Assembly (NCBI RefSeq): GCF_001476815.1
Contig: NZ_LDSL01000065.1
Location: 1 to 40,731 of the forward strand
Length of the DNA: 40,731 nt
Origin: Pseudacidovorax intermedius
Lineage (GTDB): Bacteria; Pseudomonadota; Gammaproteobacteria; Burkholderiales; Burkholderiaceae_C
Direction of reading: 5' to 3'
Every line of letters starts with the position of its first letter. Position 1 is the first letter of the stretch. Position numbers and translations under genes: made by a program. Under the pieces are notes generated by a model. The model saw only the letters and a list, made by a program, of their open reading frames with translations, ran no database searches and was not told the DNA's origin. This document shows positions 7,495 to 16,946 of this stretch, piece by piece.

Positions 7495-10400
7495 TCAGCC
7501 CAGCAGGTTGTGCAGCAGGCCGCCGACGGCGTGCACCGGCGTGGCGCTGCCTGCGCCGGTGCCGCTGCCGCTGGAGACGGGCTCGGTCACGCCGGAGAGG
7601 CCATCCAGCAGGCCGCCGACGAGGCCGCTGCTGCCTGCGCCCGTCCCGGTGCCGCCGCTGCTGCTGCCGCTGGACAGCAGGCCGCCGAGCAGGCCGCTGT
7701 CGCCGGTGACGGTGCCCAGCACGCCGGTGACGGCGCTGCTGCTGCCACTGCCGCTGACGTCGAGATCGACACCGACGCTGCCCATGCTGCCGCTGACGGT
7801 GTTGAGCACGCTGCCGAGCAGATCGCCCGCGCCACTGGCGCCGCTGCCCTGGCCCAGCAGGCCGCCGAGCGCGCCGTCCTGGCCGAGCACGCCGTCCAGC
7901 AGGTCGCCGCCCGCCAGATTGCCGAGCAGCCCGTTGTCGCCCGCGACCGTATCGAGCAGCCCGCCGACCACGCCCTGGTCGCCCAGCACGCCGCCAGCCA
8001 GGTCGCCGCCGGTCAGGCCGCCAAGCAGGCCGTCGTCGCCGACCACCCCGCCCAGGAGCTCTCCACCCAGCAGGTCTCCCCCAGTGACGCTCCCCAGCAG
8101 ACCGTCTTCACCGACGACACCGCCCAGCAGATCCCCGCCGGTGACGCCACCCAGCAGCCCGTCGTCGCCGACCACGCCGCCGAGCAGGTCGCCCCCCAGG
8201 GTGCCATCGGCCAGGTTCGCTACGCCGTCGGTCAGGTAGTCCACCTGCTGCGTCGCGCCGGCCAGTGCGTCGTGGACGAGGTTCGTGCCCAGCAGGTCGC
8301 CGGTGACGGGCGAGAGCAGGCCGTCCACGGCGCCGGTCGCGGTGCCGACGACGCCGTCCACCGGGTCCAGCATGTTGGGGTTGTCGGCCGTGAAGCTGCC
8401 GCCCAGCAGCGGCGAGAGCGCATCGCTCGCGGTGCCGGCCACGTTGTCCACGAGGCCGGTGACGGGCGAGAGGGTGTCGGACAGGCCGAGCCCGCCCACC
8501 AGTGGCAGGTCGTCCAGGCTGGCGACGGTGTTGTCCACCACGCCGGTGGTCGGGTCGAGCAGCTGATCGCCGCTGTCGCCGCCATCGCCGCCGCCGGTCA
8601 GACCGCCGAGCAGGTTGCCCACGAGACCGTCTTCGCCGAGCAGGTCGCCACCCGCCAGTCCGCCCAGCAGGCCATCGTCCCCGACCACGCCGCCAAGAAG
8701 ATCACCGCCGAGCAGGTCACCGCCGGTCAGCCCACCGAGCAGACCGTCATCGCCGACGACACCGCCCAGAAGGTCACCGCCCAGCAGATCACCGCCCGTG
8801 ACGCCACCCAGCAGACCGTCGTCGCCGATCACGCCGTCGAGCAGGTCACCCCCCAGGGCGCCGTCGGCCAGGTTCGCCACACCATCGGTCAGGTAGTCCA
8901 CCTGCTGCGTCGCGCCGGCCAGGGCGTCGTGGACGAGGTCCGTGCCAAGCAGGTCGCCCGTAATGGGCGAAAGCAGGCCGTCCACGGCGCCGGTCGCAGT
9001 GCCGACGACGTCGTCCACCGGGTCCAGCATGTTGGGACTGTCGGCCGTGAAGCTGCCGCCCAGCAGCGGCGAGAGCGCATCGCTCGCGGTGCCGGACAGG
9101 TTGTCCACGAGGCCGGTGACGGGCGAGAGGGTGTCGAACAGGCCGAGCCCGCCCACCAGCGGCAGGCCGTCCAGGCTGGCGACGGTGCTGTCCACCACGC
9201 CGGTGGCCGGGTCGAGCAGCTGATCACCACTGCCGCCGCCATCGCCGCCGGTCAATCCACCCACCAGCAGGCCGTCTTCGCCGATGACGTCACCCAGCAG
9301 CCCATCTGCGCCAGTGACGCCACCCAGCAGCCCATCGTCCCCGACCACACCGCCGAGCAGATCCCCGCCCAGCAGGTCGCCGCCGAGCAGACCGCCCACC
9401 ACGCCGTTCTCGCCGACCAGGCCGCCGATGACGCCGTCTTCGGCCAGCAGGCCGCCTGCCAGGCCCTCGTCGCCCAGCACGCCGCCGAGCAGGCCGTCGT
9501 CGCCGAGCACGGCGTCCAGCGGGCCGGCCAGGGTGCCGCCGACGAGGCCGCCAACTAGGCCCTGGTCGCCCAGCAGGGTGTCGGTCACGCCGTCCACGAG
9601 GCCGCCTTCGCCGACCACACCGCCCAGGGCGCCGTCGTCCGCCAGCAGGCCGCCGACGAGGCCGTCCTCGGTCAGCAGGCCGCCGACCAGGCCGTCGGGG
9701 GTGAGCAGGCCGCCCACCAGGCCGTCGTCGCCGAGCACGCCGCCGACGACGTTGCCGACCATGCCGTCTTCGGCCAGCAGGCTGCCGGTGAGGCCGTCCA
9801 GGCCGGTGGCGCCGAGCACGCTGCCGAGCGGGCCGTTGCCGCTGGCGAGGTTGTCCACCAGGTTGACGACGGCGTCGGTGACGTAGTCGACCTGGGTGTC
9901 GAGCGCGCCGAGGGCGGCGTCGGTGGTGCCGGTGCCCAGCAGGTCGTCGACGACGGGGGCGAGCACGCCGACGCCGTCGGTGAGGCTGTCGACGCTGCTG
10001 TCGACGGGGTCGAGGGCGTTGGGGTCGTCGGCGGTGAATTCGCCGCCGACCAGGGGTTCGAGGGCGTTGTCGACGAGGGTGGTGACGTTGTCGACGACGC
10101 CGGTGACGGGGCTCAGGCTGTCGCCCAGGCCGACGGCGTCGGAGACGCCGCCGACGACGGTGCCGCCGAGGCTGTCGGTGGGGTCCAGGAGGGCGTCTGC
10201 GTCTGCATCGGCGTCGGCGTCGGCGTCGGCGTCGGCATCGGCATCGGCATCGGCATCGGCATCGGCATCGGCATCAGCGTCAGCGTCAGCGTCAGCGTCA
10301 GCGTCAGCATCCGCGTCGGCGTCTGCGTCGGCGTCTGCGTCGGCGTCGGCATCTGCGTCGGCGTCAGCATCCGCATCCGCATCCGCATCCGCATCGCCAT

Positions 10401-11010
10401 CCTCGCCCGGCCGCCCCATCAGAATCGGCAGCACGCTGTCGTCCCCGCCGCCGCCGTCGGCCACGGCCGCGAGGGCGGCGCCGCCGAGGGCGGCGAGCGC
10501 GAAGTCGGCCAGGCCCAGCCCGCCGGTGGCGGCCAGCGTCTTCTTCACGGCCACGGCCGCGCCTTCGGCATCGGCTGCCGGGGCCATGGCCAGGTCGCCG
10601 GCAGCCAGGTCAACGTCCACCTGCTGCAGGCCGCCCGGCAGGGGCGTGGTGGCGATGGTGGCGTCGGTGCCGCCGGTGAAGGTGCCCACCAGCGGCGCCT
10701 GGCCGGCGCCCGCGCCGGGAAAGTTCACGGCCGCCTGGCCGCCCTCGGGCACGAGCACCCGGTCGCCGGACATCAGGGTCTGCATGCCCTCGACCGGCAT
10801 GCGCACGCCGTCGCGCACGACGGCGACGCCGGGCGTGGCGTTGGACAGGGTGCCGACACCGGCGGCAGCGGCGGTGCCAGCCGGGCCGCCTGCCGTGCCC
10901 ATGGCGGCCGTCACGCCCCCGGCCTGCGCCATGAGCAGCGGCGGCGCGCCGGCAGCGGCGCCCGCGGCGGGGCTGGAGGGGGTGGCGGAGGTCGGGGTCT
11001 GGAGCGTCAT
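7495..11010 (-). CDS. Asp-Ala / decapeptide-repeat secreted surface protein
   Basis: 1171 residues. Residues 1-195 hold an Ala/Pro-rich start and a compact segment ([31 protein letters not shown]) resembling FecR-like or adhesin retention modules, then a hydrophobic stretch [20 protein letters not shown]. Residues 206-273 are 34 uninterrupted Asp-Ala pairs. The rest alternates three ~120-residue modules (LLDP..., [27 protein letters not shown]) with runs of a ten-residue repeat of form VGGLLxEDGL, and ends in a Ser/Gly-rich tail and [10 protein letters not shown]. There is no Sec signal and no canonical GGxGxD RTX array. Together with downstream type I secretion genes this suggests an exported biofilm or surface protein. 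The ATG at 11010 has a GAGG site just upstream. The family is unrecognised beyond this. Confidence 0.85.
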   Translation of the reverse strand: MTLQTPTSATPSSPAAGAAAGAPPLLMAQAGGVTAAMGTAGGPAGTAAAAGVGTLSNATPGVAVVRDGVRMPVEGMQTLMSGDRVLVPEGGQAAVNFPGAGAGQAPLVGTFTGGTDATIATTPLPGGLQQVDVDLAAGDLAMAPAADAEGAAVAVKKTLAATGGLGLADFALAALGGAALAAVADGGGGDDSVLPILMGRPGEDGDADADADADADADADADADADADADADADADADADADADADADADADADADADADADADADADADADALLDPTDSLGGTVVGGVSDAVGLGDSLSPVTGVVDNVTTLVDNALEPLVGGEFTADDPNALDPVDSSVDSLTDGVGVLAPVVDDLLGTGTTDAALGALDTQVDYVTDAVVNLVDNLASGNGPLGSVLGATGLDGLTGSLLAEDGMVGNVVGGVLGDDGLVGGLLTPDGLVGGLLTEDGLVGGLLADDGALGGVVGEGGLVDGVTDTLLGDQGLVGGLVGGTLAGPLDAVLGDDGLLGGVLGDEGLAGGLLAEDGVIGGLVGENGVVGGLLGGDLLGGDLLGGVVGDDGLLGGVTGADGLLGDVIGEDGLLVGGLTGGDGGGSGDQLLDPATGVVDSTVASLDGLPLVGGLGLFDTLSPVTGLVDNLSGTASDALSPLLGGSFTADSPNMLDPVDDVVGTATGAVDGLLSPITGDLLGTDLVHDALAGATQQVDYLTDGVANLADGALGGDLLDGVIGDDGLLGGVTGGDLLGGDLLGGVVGDDGLLGGLTGGDLLGGDLLGGVVGDDGLLGGLAGGDLLGEDGLVGNLLGGLTGGGDGGDSGDQLLDPTTGVVDNTVASLDDLPLVGGLGLSDTLSPVTGLVDNVAGTASDALSPLLGGSFTADNPNMLDPVDGVVGTATGAVDGLLSPVTGDLLGTNLVHDALAGATQQVDYLTDGVANLADGTLGGDLLGGVVGDDGLLGGVTGGDLLGGVVGEDGLLGSVTGGDLLGGELLGGVVGDDGLLGGLTGGDLAGGVLGDQGVVGGLLDTVAGDNGLLGNLAGGDLLDGVLGQDGALGGLLGQGSGASGAGDLLGSVLNTVSGSMGSVGVDLDVSGSGSSSAVTGVLGTVTGDSGLLGGLLSSGSSSGGTGTGAGSSGLVGGLLDGLSGVTEPVSSGSGTGAGSATPVHAVGGLLHNLLG
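8150..9232. repeat. Large direct duplication inside the repetitive gene
   Basis: About 425 bp at 8150-8575 is repeated with few differences at 8807-9232, an offset of 657 bp. It encodes the second and third copies of the ~120-residue module plus adjoining decapeptide repeats. A more diverged first copy lies next to the Asp-Ala tract. The near identity at DNA level indicates recent duplication or gene conversion. Boundaries are approximate because flanking decapeptide repeats also resemble one another. Confidence 0.85.
10192..10395. repeat. Hexanucleotide tandem repeat encoding (Asp-Ala)34
   Basis: 204 bp of 6-bp units, read on the minus strand as GAY-GCN. Homogeneous blocks are visible (runs of gcgtcg, then gcatcg, then gcgtca on the plus strand), the pattern expected from slippage expansion. 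Each unit is two codons, so length change keeps frame. The complementary frame reads Ser-Ala repeats and is a shadow. Confidence 0.95.
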
Positions 11011-11481
11011 GGGAGCCTCGTTGTGCGACGGTGATGCCCCAGTGGGGCAACATGCGTGCCGCCCGGCCGGGCTCGCCGCGCGACCGCGTCCCGATCGCCG
11101 CAAGTGCTTGTCACCGTTCGGAAAAGCAGAGGCCGGCGGCCCCTTGCCGGCACCGTGCAGCACCGCGCGCCGCCCCGGCGTTACGGCCCCCGCGGACGTA
11201 ACGCCGTAACGACATGGCGGCCCCCCTGGCCGTCGGCTCGCCTTTGCAACCATTTACGCTCGACCGCCAGCCGGCGCACGAGGCGCCCCGGGGGAAAAGC
11301 GCCCTCTGGATGGGGCAGACACCTTGGGTGCGCCCTGAAAGACTCATCAAAGTTCTTCAGGCGGACGCCGCCATTTCTAAACAATATCCGCAGAAATTCA
11401 CAGTGCGCGACACCTGTCCTGTTCAATCGCCAAGCCTTGTGCCAACGGCCGGCTTTTCAAAGTTGAGGAGGAAGGAACACC
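11011..11481. promoter_or_regulatory. Divergent control region between the repetitive protein and the regulator
   Basis: 471 bp without a supported gene. It contains a GTAACG motif cluster (11176-11216), a small perfect dyad GGCGG-ACG-CCGCC at 11360-11372 and an AT-richer segment at about 11370-11460 that is the most promoter-like part. The regulator gene has a strong ribosome-binding site (GGAGGAAGGA) directly before its ATG. No clear sigma-70 promoter could be assigned for either direction. Confidence 0.6.
11176..11216. promoter_or_regulatory. GTAACG motif cluster, candidate operator
   Basis: A perfect 10-bp inverted repeat CGGCGTTACG / CGTAACGCCG (11176-11185 and 11197-11206, 11-nt spacer) is followed at once by another GTAACG, so that GTAACGCC-GTAACGAC forms an 8-bp-spaced direct repeat. 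Three copies in ~40 bp lie 166-206 bases upstream of the repetitive-protein start. OmpR-family regulators bind tandem repeats, so the neighbouring regulator is a natural candidate. This is inference. Confidence 0.45.
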
Positions 11482-12357
11482 ATGCGTATCGCGGTTGTGG
11501 AAGACGATGCGGCAGCGCTGGATTCGCTGCACCGCACGATCACGGAGGAGGGACACGAATGCTTCGGCTTCATCAGCGGGCTGGACCTGTGGCGCACGCT
11601 GCGCCACCACAGCTTCGACCTGCTGGTCATCGACTGGACCCTGCCCGACCTGACCGGTGCCGAGCTGATCCGCATGGTGCGCACGGGCCTCGGCAGCAAC
11701 GTGCCCATCATCTTCATGACGCCGGGCGAGGACGATGAGCAGCTCGTCGAGGGCCTGGGAGCCGGTGCCGACGACCATCTGGCCCAGCCGGTGCGTGCCG
11801 GCGAACTCAAGGCCCGCATGCAGGCCCTGCTGCGCCGCACCTATCCGCAGCTGACCGAGTCAGAGCTGACCTTCGGCGTCTACACCCTGCTGCCGCGCCG
11901 GCGCGAACTCCTGCGCCGGGGCGAGACGGTGCCCCTGACCAACCGCGAGTTCGAACTCGCATTGATGCTGTTCCGCAACCTGGGCCGGCTGATGGCGCGC
12001 GACCACCTGTGCGGCACGCTGGTGGGTCCGGGGGCCGAGAAGAACTCGCGCTCGCTGGACACGCACATTTCACGCCTGCGCCACAAGCTGGACCTGCGCC
12101 CCCACAACGGCTATCTGCTGTCCGCCATCTACCGCATGGGCTACCGGCTCGACGCCATCGAGGAACGCGACCTGCCCACGCCCGCCGAGGCGAGTGCCAC
12201 GCCCACCCCCCGGGGCCGGCCCAAGGCGCCGGCGAAGGCCTCCGCGAAGGCGCCGGCCAGGACGGCCGCGCCGACGTCGGCGGCGGCGTCGGCGGCGGCG
12301 CCCGCACCGAAGGCCAGGACCCGCGCCCGCGCGGAAAGCCGGGCTGCCGGACGCTGA
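11482..12357 (+). CDS. OmpR-family response regulator with basic Ala/Pro/Lys tail
   Basis: 291 residues. The receiver domain (1-118) has the acidic pair in VVEDDA, phospho-acceptor Asp51 in LLVIDWTLPDLTG and Thr80 in FMTPG, but the usual switch Lys before the Pro of the beta5 loop is Gln102 (HLAQP). A winged-helix output domain follows (about 130-232; VPLTNREFELALMLFRNLG, SRSLDTHISRLRHKL, GYRL). The last ~60 residues are low-complexity Pro/Ala/Lys/Arg, resembling histone-H1-like tails. No histidine kinase gene adjoins it. It is divergent from the repetitive-protein operon and plausibly controls it. The missing Lys suggests altered or phosphorylation-independent switching. The ATG at 11482 is fixed by a strong ribosome-binding site. 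Confidence 0.92.
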   Translation: MRIAVVEDDAAALDSLHRTITEEGHECFGFISGLDLWRTLRHHSFDLLVIDWTLPDLTGAELIRMVRTGLGSNVPIIFMTPGEDDEQLVEGLGAGADDHLAQPVRAGELKARMQALLRRTYPQLTESELTFGVYTLLPRRRELLRRGETVPLTNREFELALMLFRNLGRLMARDHLCGTLVGPGAEKNSRSLDTHISRLRHKLDLRPHNGYLLSAIYRMGYRLDAIEERDLPTPAEASATPTPRGRPKAPAKASAKAPARTAAPTSAAASAAAPAPKARTRARAESRAAGR

Positions 12358-12381
12358 GGCGGGCGGCACGCCGGGGCGGGT

Positions 12382-12400
12382 GCGCCACCTATAGTGGCGC
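12382..12400 (+). promoter_or_regulatory. Hairpin-embedded -10 upstream of the DUF1232 gene
   Basis: A perfect inverted repeat GCGCCAC-CTATA-GTGGCGC encloses a -10-like TATAGT (12390-12395), 27 bases before the ATG at 12422. The dyad could be an operator over the promoter. No good -35 was seen. Confidence 0.35.
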
Positions 12401-12421
12401 CCTCGCCGCACCGCCCGCCCC

Positions 12422-12844
12422 ATGGTTTTCATCGACACCCTGCGTGCCTGGGCCCGCCGCATCAAGCGCGACGGGCTCGCCCTCTGGTTCGCCCGCTCGC
12501 ATCCCGCCACGCCCTGGCATGCCAAGGCCCTGGGCGCCTTCGTGGTGGCCTATGCGCTGAGCCCCATCGACCTGATTCCCGACTTCATCCCGGTGCTGGG
12601 CTTCCTGGACGACGTGATCCTGCTGCCGGCGCTGATCTGGCTGACGGTCCGGCTGCTGCCGCCGCAGGTGCTGGCCGAGTCGCGCGCGAAGGCGCAGGCC
12701 TGGATGGACGAGCGCCGCGACAAGCCGCGCAGCCGGGTGGGCGCGGTGGTGATCGTGCTGCTGTGGGTGGCCGTCGCGGCGGCATTGCTCGTCTGGGCCT
12801 GGCCGTGGGTGCGGGCCCATGTGCCCGGCGGCGCGACGCGGTAG
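12422..12844 (+). CDS. DUF1232 (YkvA-type) membrane protein
   Basis: 140 residues. The diagnostic segment [20 protein letters not shown] with the following [12 protein letters not shown] identifies the DUF1232/YkvA family. A second hydrophobic segment ([19 protein letters not shown]) near residues 107-130 gives at least two to three membrane passes. The family function is unknown. It follows the response regulator after 64 bp with its own promoter-like element, and ends 25 bp from the convergent glmS stop. No ribosome-binding site is visible before the ATG. Confidence 0.88.
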   Translation: MVFIDTLRAWARRIKRDGLALWFARSHPATPWHAKALGAFVVAYALSPIDLIPDFIPVLGFLDDVILLPALIWLTVRLLPPQVLAESRAKAQAWMDERRDKPRSRVGAVVIVLLWVAVAAALLVWAWPWVRAHVPGGATR

Positions 12845-12869
12845 GACACGCGGGTCGCGTCCCGCGGCC

Positions 12870-14747
<1,878 letters not shown>

Positions 14748-14852
14748 GGATGGATCTCCAGAAAGACGTGGGCAGCCGCGCTGCCGAGGTGGGCGATGCT
14801 AGGCGAGGCAGAATGAACGTTGCTTTCGTTTTTTCTCAAATTCTGACCATCC

Positions 14853-14891
14853 ATTCCACCCACACCGTCGAATGGAATAAATCACCATTCG
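14853..14891. promoter_or_regulatory. Overlapping dyads in the glmS / Lrp divergent region
   Basis: Two perfect inverted repeats overlap: ATTCCA...TGGAAT (14853-14858, 14873-14878) and CGAATGG-AATAAATCA-CCATTCG (14869-14875, 14885-14891). The second runs up to one base before the first possible ATG of the Lrp-type gene. Lrp/AsnC regulators commonly autoregulate from such AT-rich dyads, so this is a candidate autoregulatory site that could also affect glmS. Confidence 0.45.
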
Positions 14892-14892
14892 G

Positions 14893-15375
14893 ATGTCGAT
14901 CATGGAATCTTTGAACCTGGACGCCATCGACCACCGCCTGCTCGACGCCCTGCAGCGCGATGCGTCCCGCACCAACCAGCAGCTCGCGGCCGACCTGCAC
15001 CTGTCCCCGCCCACCTGCCTGCGTCGCGTGCAGCGGCTGCGGCAGGCGGGCCTGATCGCGCGCGAAGTGGCGCTGCTGGACGCCGACCGGCTCGGCGCCA
15101 CGCTCACCGCCGTGGTCGAGGTGTCGCTGGACCGGCAGGACGAAGGCGCCCTGGCCGCCTTCGAGGCGCGCATCGTGCCCGACGACGCCGTGCAGCAGTG
15201 CTACCGCGTCTCACCCGGGCCGGACTTCGTGCTGATCGTCACCGTGCGCGACATGCCGGCCTACCAGGCCCTGGCGCAGCGCCTGTTCACCAGCGATGCC
15301 AACGTGCGCAACGTGAAGGCCTTCTTCAGCGTGCGGCGGGCCAAGTTCGAGCCGCGGGTGCCGCTGACGGGCTGA
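14893..15375 (+). CDS. Lrp/AsnC-family transcriptional regulator
   Basis: 160 residues, the normal size. The N-terminal winged helix is clear (LDAIDHRLLDALQRDASRTN, then LAADLHLSPPTCLRRVQRL as recognition helix). The C-terminal RAM/AsnC ligand domain follows (VSPGPDFVLIVTVRDMPAYQ; NVRNVKAFFSVRRAKFE). Such proteins sense amino acids or related small molecules and form octamers. An in-frame ATG nine bases later (14902) is an equally good start, because the dyad ending at 14891 leaves no room for a ribosome-binding site before the first. It is divergent from glmS. The regulated genes cannot be told from sequence. Confidence 0.92.
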   Translation: MSIMESLNLDAIDHRLLDALQRDASRTNQQLAADLHLSPPTCLRRVQRLRQAGLIAREVALLDADRLGATLTAVVEVSLDRQDEGALAAFEARIVPDDAVQQCYRVSPGPDFVLIVTVRDMPAYQALAQRLFTSDANVRNVKAFFSVRRAKFEPRVPLTG

Positions 15376-15545
15376 ATGCCGTGCCCCTCGAACCCAGCGC
15401 GCCGGCCGGCAAGGCGCTCGATTGCCGGGCGCCGATCTGCCATTTTCAATTCAGCATTGCCTGCCAGAAAGCGTTCCAGAAATCAGCGACCTTCTTCTGA
15501 TTTGCAAACACTAGAATCGGTGCGGACATTTTTTTTGAAACAGCC

Positions 15546-16910
15546 ATGCGCTTCCAGAAATCAAGCCTCGCTTCAATTTCATTGATTTCTGCTGCATTGG
15601 CGTTCGGCCAGATCGCCTGGGCCGACACGCCCTTGCCGGCGGGCATTTATCGCGTGGAACCGCCTTTAGGGAACACCGACCCACCGCTGCCGCCGGACGT
15701 CCGCAATTTCACCATTCAAATCCACCGCAATGCGCCGGCGGTCCGGCCGGACGCCGTGTACGCCCTGCTCGCGCGCCAGACCACCGAATCCCGCACGTAC
15801 CCCGCATGGCAAGTTCTTCTGGCCCCTTCCGCGGCGGCGCCAAAGCCCTCCAGGACACCAGACCAAGGTTGTACCGGCTATGGCTTCAATGACTCTGGCG
15901 AGAGCGACGGGATTTGCAGGAACCATGCATTCAAGCTCAATGCCGGTGCAGACGGAAAATCCTTCACCATCGACGGCTACGACCAGACGCAGCAGTTGCC
16001 TCCGACCTACATCGAAGATAAAGAGCCTCCCAGTCCCCAGAAAATTGGCGCTGCGGCGCTATTTGGCTTCAATCCCAACGGCCACTACATCGACTCTACA
16101 GAAATCACCCATGTCCAAAGCCGCTTCACGTTGCAGGCGCCGCTGGACATCCAGCGCATCCTGCAACTGAAACGGCCCGTTCCCCTGTACCCCGGCCGTG
16201 GGGCCACCTTCCCGGACGAGATCCTGGACGCCGGCGCCCAGGTCGGCATTCTCCACACCGATTCGCAATGGATGGCGGTCGTCCGGTTGAAGCCGGACGG
16301 CAGCATTGTCCGCGGCTGGCTCGATAGAGACACGATGGACGAACTCCGATGGATCGACCAGGACGCCACCACTGGCAATTTCAGGTTCCGGGTCGCATTC
16401 GACGCCGCCGGGCCCGAATACGACACCGAGCGCCCGGCGGTGGCCATCGAGGTGCGGGACGCGTCCACCGGCAAACGACTTCAGGTATTTCGCGATTTCT
16501 ATTCGGAATCCCAGGAGCCCTCCGCCAAGGCACTCGAGTTGGTCGACGCGAATTTCGATGGCCACCCGGATTTGTCGATTTTCGGCAGCAGCGGCGGCGC
16601 CGGCCCCAATTCCTCGACCAACTTTTTCCTGTTCAACCCCACCACCCGGGAATTCGCCTACGACGCGGCGCTTTCAGACCTGACCCAGATTTCCATCGAT
16701 CCGAAAAGCAAGACGATTTTTTCGGCGTCCCGCGGCAGTTGCTGCTCCCACTATTCAAGCACCTGGCGGTACATCCAGGGGCGCCTGACCGAAGTCGGCA
16801 ACTGGTCGGAGGAATACACGGCGGACGGCCGATGGATCGAGGAATCGACCTGCAAGCTCTCCCGGGGAAAGATGCGCTGCAAATTCAAGCGCCACCGCCG
16901 GAAGAACTGA
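15546..16910 (+). CDS. Exported protein with SH3-like and XAC2610-like regions
   Basis: 454 residues. A Sec signal peptide (about 1-26, ending near QIAWA-DTP) marks it as exported. Residues about 225-280 look SH3-like (PVPLYPGRG, GAQVGILHTDSQWMAVV, GWLDRD). The C-terminal part (about 290-430) resembles XAC2610-type proteins: VDANFDGHPDLSIFGSSGG, FFLFNP, then a Cys pair in SRGSCCSHYSS and STWRYIQGRL. XAC2610 of Xanthomonas is the periplasmic inhibitor of a type IV-secreted lysozyme; the present protein is longer and no effector gene adjoins it, so that role is only a possibility. The reading frame is visibly AT-richer than its neighbours. It is convergent with glmU. Confidence 0.8.
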   Translation: MRFQKSSLASISLISAALAFGQIAWADTPLPAGIYRVEPPLGNTDPPLPPDVRNFTIQIHRNAPAVRPDAVYALLARQTTESRTYPAWQVLLAPSAAAPKPSRTPDQGCTGYGFNDSGESDGICRNHAFKLNAGADGKSFTIDGYDQTQQLPPTYIEDKEPPSPQKIGAAALFGFNPNGHYIDSTEITHVQSRFTLQAPLDIQRILQLKRPVPLYPGRGATFPDEILDAGAQVGILHTDSQWMAVVRLKPDGSIVRGWLDRDTMDELRWIDQDATTGNFRFRVAFDAAGPEYDTERPAVAIEVRDASTGKRLQVFRDFYSESQEPSAKALELVDANFDGHPDLSIFGSSGGAGPNSSTNFFLFNPTTREFAYDAALSDLTQISIDPKSKTIFSASRGSCCSHYSSTWRYIQGRLTEVGNWSEEYTADGRWIEESTCKLSRGKMRCKFKRHRRKN

Positions 16911-16921
16911 TCTGCCTGGTC

Positions 16922-16940
16922 AAGGGCTCCTGGGGCCCTT
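16922..16940. terminator. Possible bidirectional terminator between convergent genes
   Basis: A 6-bp inverted repeat AAGGGC...GCCCTT with a 7-nt loop lies in the 36-bp gap between the exported-protein stop and the glmU stop. It is weak but correctly placed for convergent transcription. Confidence 0.3.
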
Positions 16941-16946
16941 CCGCCA

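Noticed and set aside
7495-10190. RTX calcium-binding repeats
   Set aside because: The GGxGxDxUx nonapeptide is absent; the period is ten with a different pattern.
9896-11209. Plus-strand frame with a long Ser-Ala repeat
   Set aside because: It is the complementary reading of the Asp-Ala tract; the minus frame has modules, a ribosome-binding site and export context.
14748-14892. glmS ribozyme or other riboswitch
   Set aside because: The 145-bp region is short, AT-rich at the Lrp side, and shows dyads fitting a protein site, with no ribozyme-like fold recognised.
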